DNA of 64,000 nt from Pseudomonas migulae NBRC 103157 (GTDB lineage Bacteria; Pseudomonadota; Gammaproteobacteria; Pseudomonadales; Pseudomonadaceae): positions 162,447-226,446 of the forward strand of contig NZ_BDAG01000003.1 in NCBI RefSeq assembly GCF_002091715.1, written 5' to 3'. A model generated the notes under the pieces. It was not told the origin of the DNA. It did no database searches and worked only from the letters and a program-made list of their open reading frames with translations. A program made the position numbers and the translations under genes. This document shows positions 25,504 to 34,046 of the stretch, piece by piece. The first letter of the stretch is position 1, and the number at the start of each line of letters is the position of its first letter.

Positions 25504-25931
25504 GCACTACTTACACGTTCTCCGTCAGCCTGTTGGACGCGAGCGTCAGCCCGAACGGCTTGCAGGTTTGGCAGAGCGGCACGTTGACGCTCGATAGCGG
25601 TTCTGTAACGGGCGCATTGGAGCTACCGGATTTTTACAAGTATCCGATCCCGTACGAGGGAAGCGCCGTATCGCCATCAACGTTGGCAGGGACAACCATC
25701 GAGGCCTCGGGCAAAAGTGCCGAAGCACAGATCACCTTCACGGTGACCTACGACTTCGATGGTTTTCTTTTCAACGGCAGCTATCTTGGCGGTTTGATCA
25801 GCGTGCTCGACTACGGCGCACAAGAGACCTATCTCTACGTCATCCAGGGGCTTTCTTCGCAGTCGCCATCTGGAGCGATATTCCGTGGTGGCTCGACGGC
25901 TGCGGACAAGAGATCGCCGCGAACGGCCTGA
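25500..25931 (+). CDS. Protein of unknown function, coupled to the preceding gene
   Basis: A 143-residue protein starting MSTTYTFSVSLLDASVSPNG whose ATG overlaps the previous stop (ATGA). Composition is again beta-rich: short hydrophobic strands alternate with Gly/Ser/Thr turns. N-terminal alternation (TYTFSVSLLDASVS) resembles that of its partner (SLTCNFTINSSLDIGVSF), so the two may share a fold, but no clear repeat is visible. I do not recognise the family. A convergent yebG gene follows, with its terminator in between. Confidence 0.65.
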   Translation: MSTTYTFSVSLLDASVSPNGLQVWQSGTLTLDSGSVTGALELPDFYKYPIPYEGSAVSPSTLAGTTIEASGKSAEAQITFTVTYDFDGFLFNGSYLGGLISVLDYGAQETYLYVIQGLSSQSPSGAIFRGGSTAADKRSPRTA

Positions 25932-25952
25932 TCCCCGGTTTTTCGCAGGCAT

Positions 25953-25985
25953 GAAAAAGGCCCTGAGCCATTCGACTCAGGGCCT
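25953..25985 (-). terminator. Intrinsic terminator of yebG
   Basis: AGGCCCTGAG (25958-25967) pairs with CTCAGGGCCT (25976-25985) across an 8-nt loop; read on the minus strand the stem is followed by a run of T (A residues at 25954-25958 on the plus strand). Confidence 0.9.
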
Positions 25986-26003
25986 ATTCAATTCGGGCGT
26001 TGC

Positions 26004-26345
26004 TTACTTCGGCGTCTTGGCAGCTTTGGCTGGCTTGGTTGGCTCAGCAGATTCAGTTACTTCAACGGGTTCAGCTTTTTCTACCACTTGCGCCGGCGCA
26101 TTCAGCAGTTCGGACAACGCATCCGGCTGGCTCTTGAACGCCTTGGCGAACACATCGCGGTTCTTCGCCATGTAGATCCCGGCTTCTTCCACTTGCTGCT
26201 CGGTCAGGGACGGAACGGCTTTTTGCAACACTTCAGCCAGTAATTCGGCCAGTTCGAGCATTTTGTCATGACGGTCAGCTTCGGCTTTATCCATGAACAA
26301 GCGCTCCAGATCTCGGCTGCTGCGGTATACCACTTCGACGGCCAT
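26004..26345 (-). CDS. yebG: YebG-family SOS-regulated protein
   Basis: A 113-residue protein starting MAVEVVYRSSRDLERLFMDK. The first 80 residues match the YebG family (KAEADRHDKMLELAELLAEVL, AKNRDVFAKAFK). The tail from about 85 on is rich in Ala, Pro, Lys and Glu and is probably disordered. YebG is induced by DNA damage in E. coli, with unknown biochemical role. A near-perfect LexA box lies 44 bp upstream, which independently supports the call. Confidence 0.88.
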   Translation of the reverse strand: MAVEVVYRSSRDLERLFMDKAEADRHDKMLELAELLAEVLQKAVPSLTEQQVEEAGIYMAKNRDVFAKAFKSQPDALSELLNAPAQVVEKAEPVEVTESAEPTKPAKAAKTPK

Positions 26346-26388
26346 TCACCACCTCACATGCCTTCACGATAGTTGTCTGTTTCGACCA

Positions 26389-26404
26389 CTGTATTTATAT
26401 ACAG
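26389..26404 (-). promoter_or_regulatory. LexA (SOS) box
   Basis: CTGTATTTATATACAG fits the gammaproteobacterial consensus CTGT-N8-ACAG with an all-A/T centre and lies upstream of yebG in the promoter position. Confidence 0.92.
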
Positions 26405-26494
26405 CGAAAAGGATAAGCGAATCCCTGCGCTTTGGGTAGTGGCTTTTTAATGTAGACCGAATTCAGGGTTTGTCATGTGAACCGTGGCGCTCCA

Positions 26495-26563
26495 TTCGCG
26501 AGCAAGCCCGCGACCACGGGGTCGCCATTGACCTTTGTGGGAGCGGGCTTGCTCGCGAAGGTG
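26495..26563. repeat. REP pair (GCGGGCTTGCTCGCG type), one unit degenerate
   Basis: TTCGCGAGCAAGCCCGCGACC (inverted, altered at its end) at about 26495-26515 faces an intact GTGGGAGCGGGCTTGCTCGCG unit at about 26538-26560. It lies in the 358-bp gap between yebG and psiE; beyond the LexA box the rest of that gap shows no gene. Confidence 0.85.
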
Positions 26564-26703
26564 TCAGTCCACACACCGCTGACGTGTCTCGTATCACTCA
26601 GCCATCTTCTCAACTCGCAGCCTCTGGCCTTTTTTCTGCATGCAGAACAACCGTCACGTCCAACCCGTATCGTCCGCTCGAACCGAGCTAAGGAAGAATC
26701 ATC

Positions 26704-27204
26704 GTGAAAATCAACTGGGCCGAGCAACTGCGGCAGAACGTGCATCAACTGGCCGAGTCACTGGGCAATCTGTTCGTCGAGACTTTCCACTACCTGGCGC
26801 TGTTCGCCATTGGTGCGGTGACCGCGTGGGCAGCGGTGATGGAGTTTTTGGGGATGATCGAAGAGGGACACATCAAGATCGATGACATCTTGCTGTTGTT
26901 CATCTACCTCGAACTGGGTGCGATGGTCGGCATTTATTTCAAGACCAACCACATGCCGGTGCGCTTCCTGATCTACGTGGCGATCACCGCGCTGACGCGT
27001 TTGCTGATCTCCAACGTCTCGCACCACAACCCGCCTGATCTCGGCATCATTTACCTGTGCGGCGGGATTCTGCTGCTGGCGTTTGCGATTCTGGTGGTGC
27101 GTTACGCCTCGTCGCAATTCCCTTCGGTGAAGATCGAACACCCGCAACGCAAGATCGGTGCGGGCTCCGGCGAGCATCCCGAAGTGGAGAAAGGCGAGAT
27201 TTAA
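26704..27204 (+). CDS. psiE: PsiE-family membrane protein
   Basis: A 166-residue membrane protein with four hydrophobic helices (about 27-50, 60-77, 86-103 and 113-132) and a basic, cytoplasmic-looking tail. The family is phosphate-starvation-inducible PsiE; the motif YLELGAMVGIYF with HMPVRFLIYVAITALTR is typical. It starts at a GTG with an AAGGAAG ribosome site. No Pho box was identified upstream by eye. It ends 4 bp inside the converging DUF3509 gene. Confidence 0.85.
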   Translation: MKINWAEQLRQNVHQLAESLGNLFVETFHYLALFAIGAVTAWAAVMEFLGMIEEGHIKIDDILLLFIYLELGAMVGIYFKTNHMPVRFLIYVAITALTRLLISNVSHHNPPDLGIIYLCGGILLLAFAILVVRYASSQFPSVKIEHPQRKIGAGSGEHPEVEKGEI

Positions 27205-27515
27205 AGGCGCATGGCTGGCCGCGGCTGGCCTTTGGTTGGCGGCGGCAGCTTGTGGTTGTCGCCGTCGGTCATGGCTTCGAGGATGGTCATGGCGCACTGT
27301 CCCTGTTCGATCGCAATGCCGAACTGGATGCTTTGCACCAAACGTTTGAGGCGCTTGGGGTCATTGCGTTGCTCGGCGCTGATCATCCGCTTGGCCACGA
27401 TACGGCCACTGTTGGACAGGGTCAGCATGATGCTGCCGTCCAGACCCTGAATGCTCAGGTTGATCTGGTAATCCGGTGCAAAGGCATCGGTAATGAGCTG
27501 AAAGGGGTTGTCCAT
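27201..27515 (-). CDS. DUF3509 family protein
   Basis: A 104-residue cytoplasmic protein starting MDNPFQLITDAFAPDYQINL. DUF3509 is a small family largely limited to Pseudomonas, of unknown function; the NPF...FAPDYQINL start and the SGRIVAKRMIS strand fit it. The last codons overlap the end of psiE on the opposite strand by 4 bp. Confidence 0.75.
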   Translation of the reverse strand: MDNPFQLITDAFAPDYQINLSIQGLDGSIMLTLSNSGRIVAKRMISAEQRNDPKRLKRLVQSIQFGIAIEQGQCAMTILEAMTDGDNHKLPPPTKGQPRPAMRL

Positions 27516-27836
27516 GATGCGTCACCGCCTGATTGAACGTGCAGTTATTGACCGGCCATGATCGGGTTGGTTCGCAACGCTGGACCATCGGCAGTCGCTC
27601 GCTGAGGTTTTCAAAAATCCTTTTGCCTCGTCAGCGATGTAGCAAGGGCCATGCCGGAAAAATTGTCGAACAATGATCGCCTCTTTAGGAACGAGCTTGC
27701 TCGCGACGGTCGTCAATGATTACACGTGTTTACTGGCTAAGCGCGGTGCTCTGAAGTCCATCGCGAGCGAGCTCGCCTCTACAGGAGATCTTGCCCGTTT
27801 CGGGGCGTGTGTTCGCTGAGGGTGCAATCAGAGCGA
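27516..27836. repeat. Intergenic gap with degenerate REP pair
   Basis: Two diverged units (AGGAACGAGCTTGCTCGCGA at about 27688-27707, and ATCGCGAGCGAGCTCGCCTC at about 27761-27780) face each other. The other 200 bases show nothing that I can interpret as a gene. Confidence 0.7.
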
Positions 27837-29213
27837 TCAGCACTCCACCCAGCTCACCGCCAGGCCTCCCCGTGATGTCTCTTTGTATTTGTCATGCATG
27901 TCAGCGCCGGTATCGCGCATGGTGCGGATCACCCGGTCCAGGGAAATGAAGTGTTTGCCGTCGCCGCGCAGGGCCATTTGCGTGGCGTTGATCGCCTTCA
28001 CGGCAGCGATGGCATTGCGCTCGATGCACGGCACTTGCACCAGGCCGCCGACCGGGTCGCAGGTCAGGCCCAGATTGTGTTCCAGGCCGATTTCGGCGGC
28101 GTTTTCCAGTTGCTCCGGCGTGGCCCCGAGCACATCCGCCAGGCCAGCGGCGGCCATGGCGCACGCCGATCCGACTTCACCCTGACAGCCGACTTCGGCG
28201 CCGGAGATCGAGGCGTTTTTCTTGCACAGAATGCCGACCGCCGCCGCGCCCAGAAAGAACGCCACGACATCATCGTCCGACGCGTCCGGGTTGAATTTCA
28301 TGTAGTAGTGCAGGACAGCGGGAATGATCCCGGCCGCGCCGTTGGTAGGCGCGGTGACCATTCGTCCTCCGGCGGCGTTTTCTTCGTTCACGGCGAGGGC
28401 GAACAGGTTCACCCATTCCATCGCCGACAGCGTCGAAGTGATGACATTCGGCTTGCCGATTTCCAACAGGCTGCGATGCAATTTCGCCGCACGGCGCGGA
28501 ACATTCAGCCCGCCGGGCAGGATCCCTTCGTGCCGCAAGCCCTGCTCGACGCACTCGCGCATCACCGACCAGATATGCAGCAAGCCCTGGCGGATGTCGG
28601 CTTCGCTGCGCCAGGCCTGTTCGTTGGCCATCATCAATTCGGAAACCCTGAGCCCATGCTGATTGCAGAGCTTGAGCAGTTCGGCTGCACTGGAAAAGTC
28701 GTATGGCAGCACCACGTCACCGGCCGGCGCGATACCGGACTCGGCTTCGGCCGCTTCGATGATGAAACCGCCCCCGATCGAGTAGTACGTTTGCTCTGAC
28801 AATTCGCCGGTTTCGCCGAAAGCTGTCAGAGACATGGCGTTGGGGTGGTAGGGCAGGCTTTCGTCGAGTAGCAGGAGATCGCGTTGCCAGTCGAAGGCAA
28901 TGGTGGTTTGGCCGGCCAGATTCAGTTCGCGGCTCTCAAGCAATGTGTGGATGCGGCTGTCGATGGAGGTCGGATCGATGCTGTCCGGCCATTCGCCCAT
29001 CAGACCCATGACACAGGCGCGATCAGTGGCGTGGCCGACACCGGTGGCCGAGAGGGAACCGTACAGGCGGATTTCCACTCGACGGACGGCATCGAGCAAA
29101 TTCTGCTCGATCAGTGCCTGGGCGAAGGTCGCGGCGGCGCGCATCGGGCCGACGGTGTGGGAACTGGACGGACCGATGCCGACTTTGAAAAGATCAAAAA
29201 CACTGATAGCCAT
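27837..29213 (-). CDS. sdaA: L-serine ammonia-lyase (iron-sulfur type)
   Basis: It deaminates L-serine to pyruvate and ammonia with a [4Fe-4S] cluster. The 458-residue protein starts [27 protein letters not shown], the family N-terminus. Cluster cysteines are expected in [30 protein letters not shown] and VPCIERNA, all intact. The frame stays open far upstream, but the ATG at 29211-29213 gives the standard start. It is divergent from a GcvA-type LysR regulator 135 bp away, which is probably its activator. The sdaA/sdaB name is not separable by sequence alone. Confidence 0.93.
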   Translation of the reverse strand: MAISVFDLFKVGIGPSSSHTVGPMRAAATFAQALIEQNLLDAVRRVEIRLYGSLSATGVGHATDRACVMGLMGEWPDSIDPTSIDSRIHTLLESRELNLAGQTTIAFDWQRDLLLLDESLPYHPNAMSLTAFGETGELSEQTYYSIGGGFIIEAAEAESGIAPAGDVVLPYDFSSAAELLKLCNQHGLRVSELMMANEQAWRSEADIRQGLLHIWSVMRECVEQGLRHEGILPGGLNVPRRAAKLHRSLLEIGKPNVITSTLSAMEWVNLFALAVNEENAAGGRMVTAPTNGAAGIIPAVLHYYMKFNPDASDDDVVAFFLGAAAVGILCKKNASISGAEVGCQGEVGSACAMAAAGLADVLGATPEQLENAAEIGLEHNLGLTCDPVGGLVQVPCIERNAIAAVKAINATQMALRGDGKHFISLDRVIRTMRDTGADMHDKYKETSRGGLAVSWVEC

Positions 29214-29348
29214 GCTAAAGCCTATACAAACAATGGAAGTGAAATCGCTGCCATTTTTGTAGGCCAAGCGCAATGTCGGCGATACTGCCTGCCTCGGTCC
29301 TACGTGACCAACGAAACTTCCTAAGACAGCCTTTAGCAGGACTAAACA

Positions 29349-30296
29349 ATGAGCCGCCAATTGCACGCCCAGACGTATGTCTGGCTGCACGTGTTTTCCT
29401 GTGCCGCGCGGCACCTGTCGTTCACCCGATGCGCTGAAGAACTGCACATCACGCCGGGTGCGGTCAGTCAGCAAATCCGTCAACTGGAAGAACGGTTGGG
29501 TTTTCGACTGTTTCATCGGCGTGCGCGGGGGGTGGAATTGAGCGCGGAGGGCCAGCGACTGGCCATTACCGTCAACGAGGCCTACGGCAGCATCGACGCC
29601 GAATTGCGACGACTGGACGCTGGAATGATCAGCGGGACTTTGCGGGTGCGCTCGATTCCATCGTTCCTGAGCAAATGGCTGACCCCGCGTCTGCCGCGCT
29701 TGCAGCAGCGTTTCCCGGACATTCAATTGCGCCTGGTGGCGGAGGACAGCAGCGTGCCGTTGCACGAGGGCGACTTCGACTTGGCCATCGATCTGAATGA
29801 CGGCAGTTACCCCGGCTTGTTATCCACAGCGTTGCTCGACGAGCAGATCTTTCCGGTCTGCGCGCCGAGCCTGTTGCGCGGGCGGCCGCCGTTGCACGGC
29901 CCGGCAGACCTGTCGCACTTTCCGTTGTTGCACGACATCACGGCCTGGCGCGGCAGTTATGAGTATGCGGAATGGGAGTTCTATCTCAACGCCATCGGCT
30001 TCGAGGGCGCGGACGTGCGGCGCGGGCACACGTTCAATCGCAACCACCTGACCATCGAAGCGGCCATTGCCGGAATGGGCGTGGCGATCGCGCGTCGCAC
30101 CTTGCTGAACGATGAACTGGAGCGCGGGACGTTGATTGTGCCGTTCGGTCTCGCGGTGCCGAATCACAAACGTTACATGCTGCTTTATGCGCCGGGGGCG
30201 CTGAGCCATCCGGGCGTGCGTGCGGTGCATGACTGGCTGGTGGAGGAAGCGGCGGTTTTTCGAGGCCTGCACCCGCTGGCGGAGCGGCAGATGTGA
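29349..30296 (+). CDS. LysR family regulator, GcvA-like
   Basis: A 315-residue LysR protein with an N-terminal helix-turn-helix ([29 protein letters not shown], about residues 22-50) and a periplasmic-binding-like effector domain. The [16 protein letters not shown] pattern is that of the GcvA subgroup, which controls glycine/serine metabolism and, in pseudomonads, many divergent catabolic genes. Its divergent neighbour is serine deaminase, so a serine/glycine/C1 role is likely. Target sites were not resolved. Confidence 0.85.
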   Translation: MSRQLHAQTYVWLHVFSCAARHLSFTRCAEELHITPGAVSQQIRQLEERLGFRLFHRRARGVELSAEGQRLAITVNEAYGSIDAELRRLDAGMISGTLRVRSIPSFLSKWLTPRLPRLQQRFPDIQLRLVAEDSSVPLHEGDFDLAIDLNDGSYPGLLSTALLDEQIFPVCAPSLLRGRPPLHGPADLSHFPLLHDITAWRGSYEYAEWEFYLNAIGFEGADVRRGHTFNRNHLTIEAAIAGMGVAIARRTLLNDELERGTLIVPFGLAVPNHKRYMLLYAPGALSHPGVRAVHDWLVEEAAVFRGLHPLAERQM

Positions 30297-30509
30297 GCAA
30301 TTGTGACAAAGAAGTGAAGCGACCCAACTCCCGACCTTAACAGCGCTTTTGCTCCTTGTCCGGCTTTTTTTGCGAATGAAAATTTATCTTTTTTCAGGGG
30401 TTGAATTGTTCGACGCACAGACCGATTGTGTAACCAAGAGGTCACGGTGATGAAGCCCAAGGGCCAGCCGAAGGGCCTCTCGCGAGCTAGCTGAAATAAG
30501 GGATGAACT

Positions 30510-30917
30510 ATGCAAATCCAAGTCAACAGCGATAACCATATTCAAAGCAGCATCCGACTGGAGGAGTGGGTACGTACTACCATTGAGAGCACGCTCGAAC
30601 GTTATGAAGAGGACCTGACACGCGTCGAGGTCCATCTGCGGGACGAAAACGGCGACAAGCCAGGTCCCCATGATTTGCGCTGCCAGCTGGAAGCGCGGCC
30701 AAAAGGCCACCAACCGATTTCTGTCACCCATAAAGCCGAAAACCTGGAACTGGCGATCGACGGTGCGGCTGAAAAACTCGAACATGCGCTGGACCATCTG
30801 TTCGGCAAACTGCGGGGCAAACCACGTGCCGCTGTGGTGCCGTTCGAGAGGCGTGCAGCCGATGCGCTGCTGGAAGACGAGTTTCTCGAGAACGAACAGG
30901 CTGCACTGAATGGTTGA
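30510..30917 (+). CDS. HPF/RaiA-family ribosome-associated protein
   Basis: A 135-residue protein: the first 100 residues have the beta-alpha-beta-beta-beta-alpha pattern of HPF/YfiA (MQIQVNSDNHIQSS, VEVHLRDENGDK, HKAENLELAIDGAAEKLEHAL). Such factors bind the 30S decoding region and silence ribosomes in stationary phase or stress. A short tail with RAADALLEDEFLENEQ follows. It is a single gene with its own terminator; the canonical hpf copy beside rpoN lies elsewhere, so this is a paralogue. Confidence 0.83.
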   Translation: MQIQVNSDNHIQSSIRLEEWVRTTIESTLERYEEDLTRVEVHLRDENGDKPGPHDLRCQLEARPKGHQPISVTHKAENLELAIDGAAEKLEHALDHLFGKLRGKPRAAVVPFERRAADALLEDEFLENEQAALNG

Positions 30918-30951
30918 CGCCTGAATCACCTTTTACTTTCCACTACTGAAA

Positions 30952-30983
30952 ACGGGCCTGCTTATGCAGGCCCGTTGTTGTTT
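30952..30983 (+). terminator. Intrinsic terminator after HPF-like gene
   Basis: ACGGGCCTGC (30952-30961), loop TTAT, GCAGGCCCGT (30966-30975), followed by a T-rich tail (TGTTGTTTCT). Confidence 0.9.
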
Positions 30984-31017
30984 CTGGGGTTGGTAAATTC
31001 TTCAGGTCGATGAATAC

Positions 31018-31142
31018 CTGTGGCGAGGGGATTTATCCCCGTTGGGCTGCGAAGCGGCCGCAAAATCTGCAACCACCATGCATCTGGTCCATTTTTTACG
31101 ACTGCTTTGCAGTCGAACGGGGATAAAGCCCCTCGCCACAAG
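31018..31142. repeat. Third type of inverted repeat pair (GGCGAGGGGATTTATCCCC)
   Basis: A unit with TGTGGCGAGGGGATTTATCC and a GCTGCGAAGC hairpin at about 31020-31062 faces an inverted relative (GGGGATAAAGCCCCTCGCCAC) ending near 31140. It differs from the two other REP families here and is a known type of P. fluorescens interspersed repeat. It sits in the 363-bp gap before the iron operon, which otherwise holds a terminator and a Fur box. Confidence 0.8.
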
Positions 31143-31200
31143 GATGTGTGGCCCAGGCATCATTGGATCAAAACCCAGGAAAAGCCGGATCTTTTTGCGT

Positions 31201-31218
31201 ATGAGAATATTTATCATT
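31201..31218 (+). promoter_or_regulatory. Fur box upstream of DUF3649-PepSY operon
   Basis: ATGAGAATATTTATCATT closely follows the pseudomonad Fur pattern ATGAGAATnATTnTCATT and lies 63 bp before the first gene. It predicts iron repression of the five-gene operon through the sigma factor and FecR genes. Confidence 0.8.
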
Positions 31219-31280
31219 AATATTGCGGCTTTGTTGGCCTCCTGACTTTCTCGCGGCCTCACCTGTTCCAAGGCCGAAAC

Positions 31281-31574
31281 ATGAAAGTACTTCCCGTTTC
31301 CTATCGATTGGCCGTCACCTCGCGAGTGCTGGCGGCGGTGCTGGGCGGCTATATCGTCGCGGCGCTCGCCAGTGTCAGCCTGAGTCTATGGGCGTCCATG
31401 CCCCGCGCCGACGCGGTGGTGACCGGGATGATGACCTCGTTTCTGGCCTACCTGTGCGCGGTGATCTGGTGCTTTGCCTGCCGTAGCGCATGGCGGGCCT
31501 GGCTCGGGTTGATCTTGACGAGTCTGGTGCTGGCGGTAGTTTCGGGGCTGGCGTATTGGATGGGCCACTCATGA
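31281..31574 (+). CDS. DUF3649 small membrane protein
   Basis: A 97-residue protein with three predicted hydrophobic helices (about 14-34, 45-66 and 73-92). DUF3649 proteins are small partners of PepSY-type membrane proteins in siderophore-uptake operons of Pseudomonas. The stop overlaps the next start by ATGA. First gene after a Fur box. Role unknown, probably an accessory subunit in periplasmic iron reduction. Confidence 0.82.
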   Translation: MKVLPVSYRLAVTSRVLAAVLGGYIVAALASVSLSLWASMPRADAVVTGMMTSFLAYLCAVIWCFACRSAWRAWLGLILTSLVLAVVSGLAYWMGHS

Positions 31575-33151
31575 AAGAGGGCTTTCGTCAGGCGATGGCC
31601 TGGCTGCACACTTGGGCCGGGTTGATCTTCGGCTGGTTGCTGTTCGCGATTTTCCTGACCGGCACGCTGGCCTACTTCAAGGACGAAATCAGCCACTGGA
31701 TGCAGCCGGAAATTCCTGCCCGTTCGGTGAGTTCCGAAGCCAGTCTGACCCTGGCGCAGAACTACCTCCAGCAACACGCCGCCGGTGCCTCGCGCTGGCT
31801 CATCGACTTGCCCGATGCCCGCGAACCTGGCTTGTCAGTACGCTGGCAGCAGAGCCCGGCCAAGCGTGGCGAACGCGGCCAGTTCACGGAAAAACTCCTC
31901 GACCCGCAAACCGGCGCCGAAGTGCAGGGCCGCGAAACCACAGGCGGCGAGTTCTTCTACCGCTTCCACTTTCAACTGCAGATGCCGTATCCGTGGGGGC
32001 GCTGGCTGTCGACCATCGCCGCTATGGTGATGTTCGTCGCGCTGATCAGCGGGATCATCACCCACAAGAAAATCTTCAAGGACTTCTTCACCTTCCGCCC
32101 GCGCAAGGGTCAGCGTTCCTGGCTCGACGGGCACAATGCCGTGGGCGTTCTGGTGCTGCCGTTCCACCTGATGATCACCTACAGCAGCCTGGTGATTTTC
32201 ATGTCGATGGTGATGCCAGCGAGCATCCTGGCCTCCTACAACTGCGATGTCCGGGCGTTTTTCGATGAGGTGTTTCCGGCGTCCTCTACGCCTGAGCTTG
32301 CGGGCAAACCGGCACAGTTGGCGCCGCTGGCACCGTTGCTGGAACGGGCTCGGGAGCAGTGGTCGGGTGGGCGTGTCGGGCGCCTTACCGTGAACCATCC
32401 GGGCGATGCGCATGCCTCGGTCGTGCTGGTGCGTGATGGCGCCGACCGTGTGGTCCACGACTTCGGCAGCGCCGTGACCTTTAACGGCGTCACTGGACAC
32501 TTGCTCGCTACGACGCCGGAGCAATCGCTGCCGAGGGCGATTGCCGGCAGTTTCTACGGTTTGCACATGGGCCATTTCGCCGGCCCGGTGCTGCGTTGGC
32601 TGTACTTCATCTGCGGGTTGGCCGGCACGGCGATGATCGGCACCGGGCTGGTGGTCTGGCTCGGCAAGCGTCAGCTCAAACACGCGAAAAGCGGCGTGAT
32701 GCCGTTCGAGTTGCGGCTGGTGGAAGTGCTGAACATCGCCGGCATGTCCGGACTGATGGTCGCCGTGGCCGCGTTCTTCTGGGCCAATCGTTTGTTGCCG
32801 GTGGACGTGGCCGGGCGCGCGGATTGGGAAGTGAACAGCTTCTTTATCGTCTGGGGCTTGAGTGTGTTGCATGCCATGGCCCGCCGTGGCCGTGCGGCGT
32901 GGGTCGAACAGTTGGCGCTGGCGGCGCTGCTGTTTGGCGCGGTGCCGGTGCTGAACGCCCTGACCACACCGTATCACTTGGGAATCACGCTGGTGCAGGG
33001 CGATTGGGCGATGGCCGGTTTCGACCTGACGTGTCTGGGCAGCGGTCTGTTTTTCGCCTGGGCCGCGTGGAAAATGCAGCGTTCGGGAACGGCTGAAGCC
33101 GTTATTCGACAACGTGCGCAACCGATCACCCCTGAGCGAGAGGTGAACTGA
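31571..33151 (+). CDS. PepSY-associated TM protein (siderophore iron reductase type)
   Basis: A 526-residue inner-membrane protein starting MKEGFRQAMAWLHTWAGLIFGW. Helices are seen at about 12-35, 150-170, 190-215, 345-370 and several near the C-terminus, with a PepSY-like domain between the first and second. Histidines near helix ends (HTWAGL, LDGHNAVGVLVLPFHLMI, YGLHMGHFAGP) are candidate haem ligands. Related proteins (PiuB, FoxB, FpvG types) reduce ferric siderophores at the inner membrane. It overlaps DUF3649 by ATGA and is followed directly by DUF3325. The ATG at 31571 was chosen over the longer frame because of that overlap. Confidence 0.85.
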   Translation: MKEGFRQAMAWLHTWAGLIFGWLLFAIFLTGTLAYFKDEISHWMQPEIPARSVSSEASLTLAQNYLQQHAAGASRWLIDLPDAREPGLSVRWQQSPAKRGERGQFTEKLLDPQTGAEVQGRETTGGEFFYRFHFQLQMPYPWGRWLSTIAAMVMFVALISGIITHKKIFKDFFTFRPRKGQRSWLDGHNAVGVLVLPFHLMITYSSLVIFMSMVMPASILASYNCDVRAFFDEVFPASSTPELAGKPAQLAPLAPLLERAREQWSGGRVGRLTVNHPGDAHASVVLVRDGADRVVHDFGSAVTFNGVTGHLLATTPEQSLPRAIAGSFYGLHMGHFAGPVLRWLYFICGLAGTAMIGTGLVVWLGKRQLKHAKSGVMPFELRLVEVLNIAGMSGLMVAVAAFFWANRLLPVDVAGRADWEVNSFFIVWGLSVLHAMARRGRAAWVEQLALAALLFGAVPVLNALTTPYHLGITLVQGDWAMAGFDLTCLGSGLFFAWAAWKMQRSGTAEAVIRQRAQPITPEREVN

Positions 33152-33478
33152 ATGTTGCTGGCCCTGTTGCTCTGTTACGGCGGCTTCACCGCGCTGTGTT
33201 TGTCGATGGACCGGCATCACGCCGAGCTGTTGGGCTGCAAGCCGTCGGCCCGTCGCCGCCGGGGCATGAAGCTCGGTGGCTGGGGATTGCTGGCCTTGTC
33301 GCTGTGGGCGGCGGTGTCTTCGACCGGTTGGGGGCTTGGGTTGGTGGAGTGGTTTGCGGTGCTGATGCTCAGTGCATTGCTGCTGGTGCTGTTGATGCCC
33401 TATCGACCGCGTCTGGCGTTGTCACTGGCGGGTGTGAGTCTGCTCATCAGCCCCGTTGCCGCGTTTGCGCAGTATTGA
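33152..33478 (+). CDS. DUF3325 small membrane protein
   Basis: A 108-residue protein with hydrophobic helices at about 1-17, 42-58, 62-84 and 88-105 and a basic cytoplasmic loop (KPSARRRRGMK). DUF3325 is regularly encoded after PepSY proteins in iron operons. Its ATG follows the preceding TGA directly with no gap. Function unknown. Confidence 0.8.
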   Translation: MLLALLLCYGGFTALCLSMDRHHAELLGCKPSARRRRGMKLGGWGLLALSLWAAVSSTGWGLGLVEWFAVLMLSALLLVLLMPYRPRLALSLAGVSLLISPVAAFAQY

Positions 33479-33482
33479 ACTG

Positions 33483-34046
33483 ATGATCACCCGTCCTCCT
33501 GACTCCCACGACGAAGAACCTCGCGAAGCGCGTGCGCATTTCCTGCAGGTGTTCTTGTCCCAGCGTTCGCAAATGGAAGCGCTGGTGAACCGCCGCGTGG
33601 GGTGTCGGGCAACGGCGGCGGATCTGGTGCAGGATTTGTTTTTGCGCTTCTGGCGCCGGCCGCTGGTGCAGGTCGAAGAGCTCAGCACGTACCTGTTGCG
33701 CTGCGCCGGCAACATCGCCATCGACCACTTGCGCAGCGAAGGTACGCGCGTGCGGGTCAATGAAGGCTGGCAACCGGATCAACCCGACAGCCACGGCAGT
33801 GAACCCCAGGCTGCGCTGGAGGCCGGCAATGATTTGCGCCACGTCGAAGCCGCGTTGCGCGCGTTGCCCGAGCGCACGCGCCAGATTTTTCTGCTCAATC
33901 GCATTCACGGCCGCAAGTACGCCGAGATCGCGAAGGCCATGGGGTTGTCCCAAAGTGCCGTGGAAAAACATATGATGCGCGCCCTCGAAGCCTGCAAGGC
34001 CAGCCTGCGGGATCCCGAACCGCGCACGCCAGGGAAAGCACCGTGA
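33483..34046 (+). CDS. FecI-like ECF sigma factor
   Basis: A 187-residue sigma factor: region 2 (VNRRVGCRATAADLVQDLFLRFWR, about residues 35-58) and region 4 (ALRALPERTRQIFLLNRIHGRKYAEIAKAMGLSQSAVEKHMMRAL, about 121-165). The composition is that of iron-starvation sigma factors, which read a signal from the loaded TonB receptor through FecR. It begins 4 bp after DUF3325 and overlaps fecR by GTGA. Its likely target is the TonB-receptor gene downstream. Confidence 0.9.
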   Translation: MITRPPDSHDEEPREARAHFLQVFLSQRSQMEALVNRRVGCRATAADLVQDLFLRFWRRPLVQVEELSTYLLRCAGNIAIDHLRSEGTRVRVNEGWQPDQPDSHGSEPQAALEAGNDLRHVEAALRALPERTRQIFLLNRIHGRKYAEIAKAMGLSQSAVEKHMMRALEACKASLRDPEPRTPGKAP

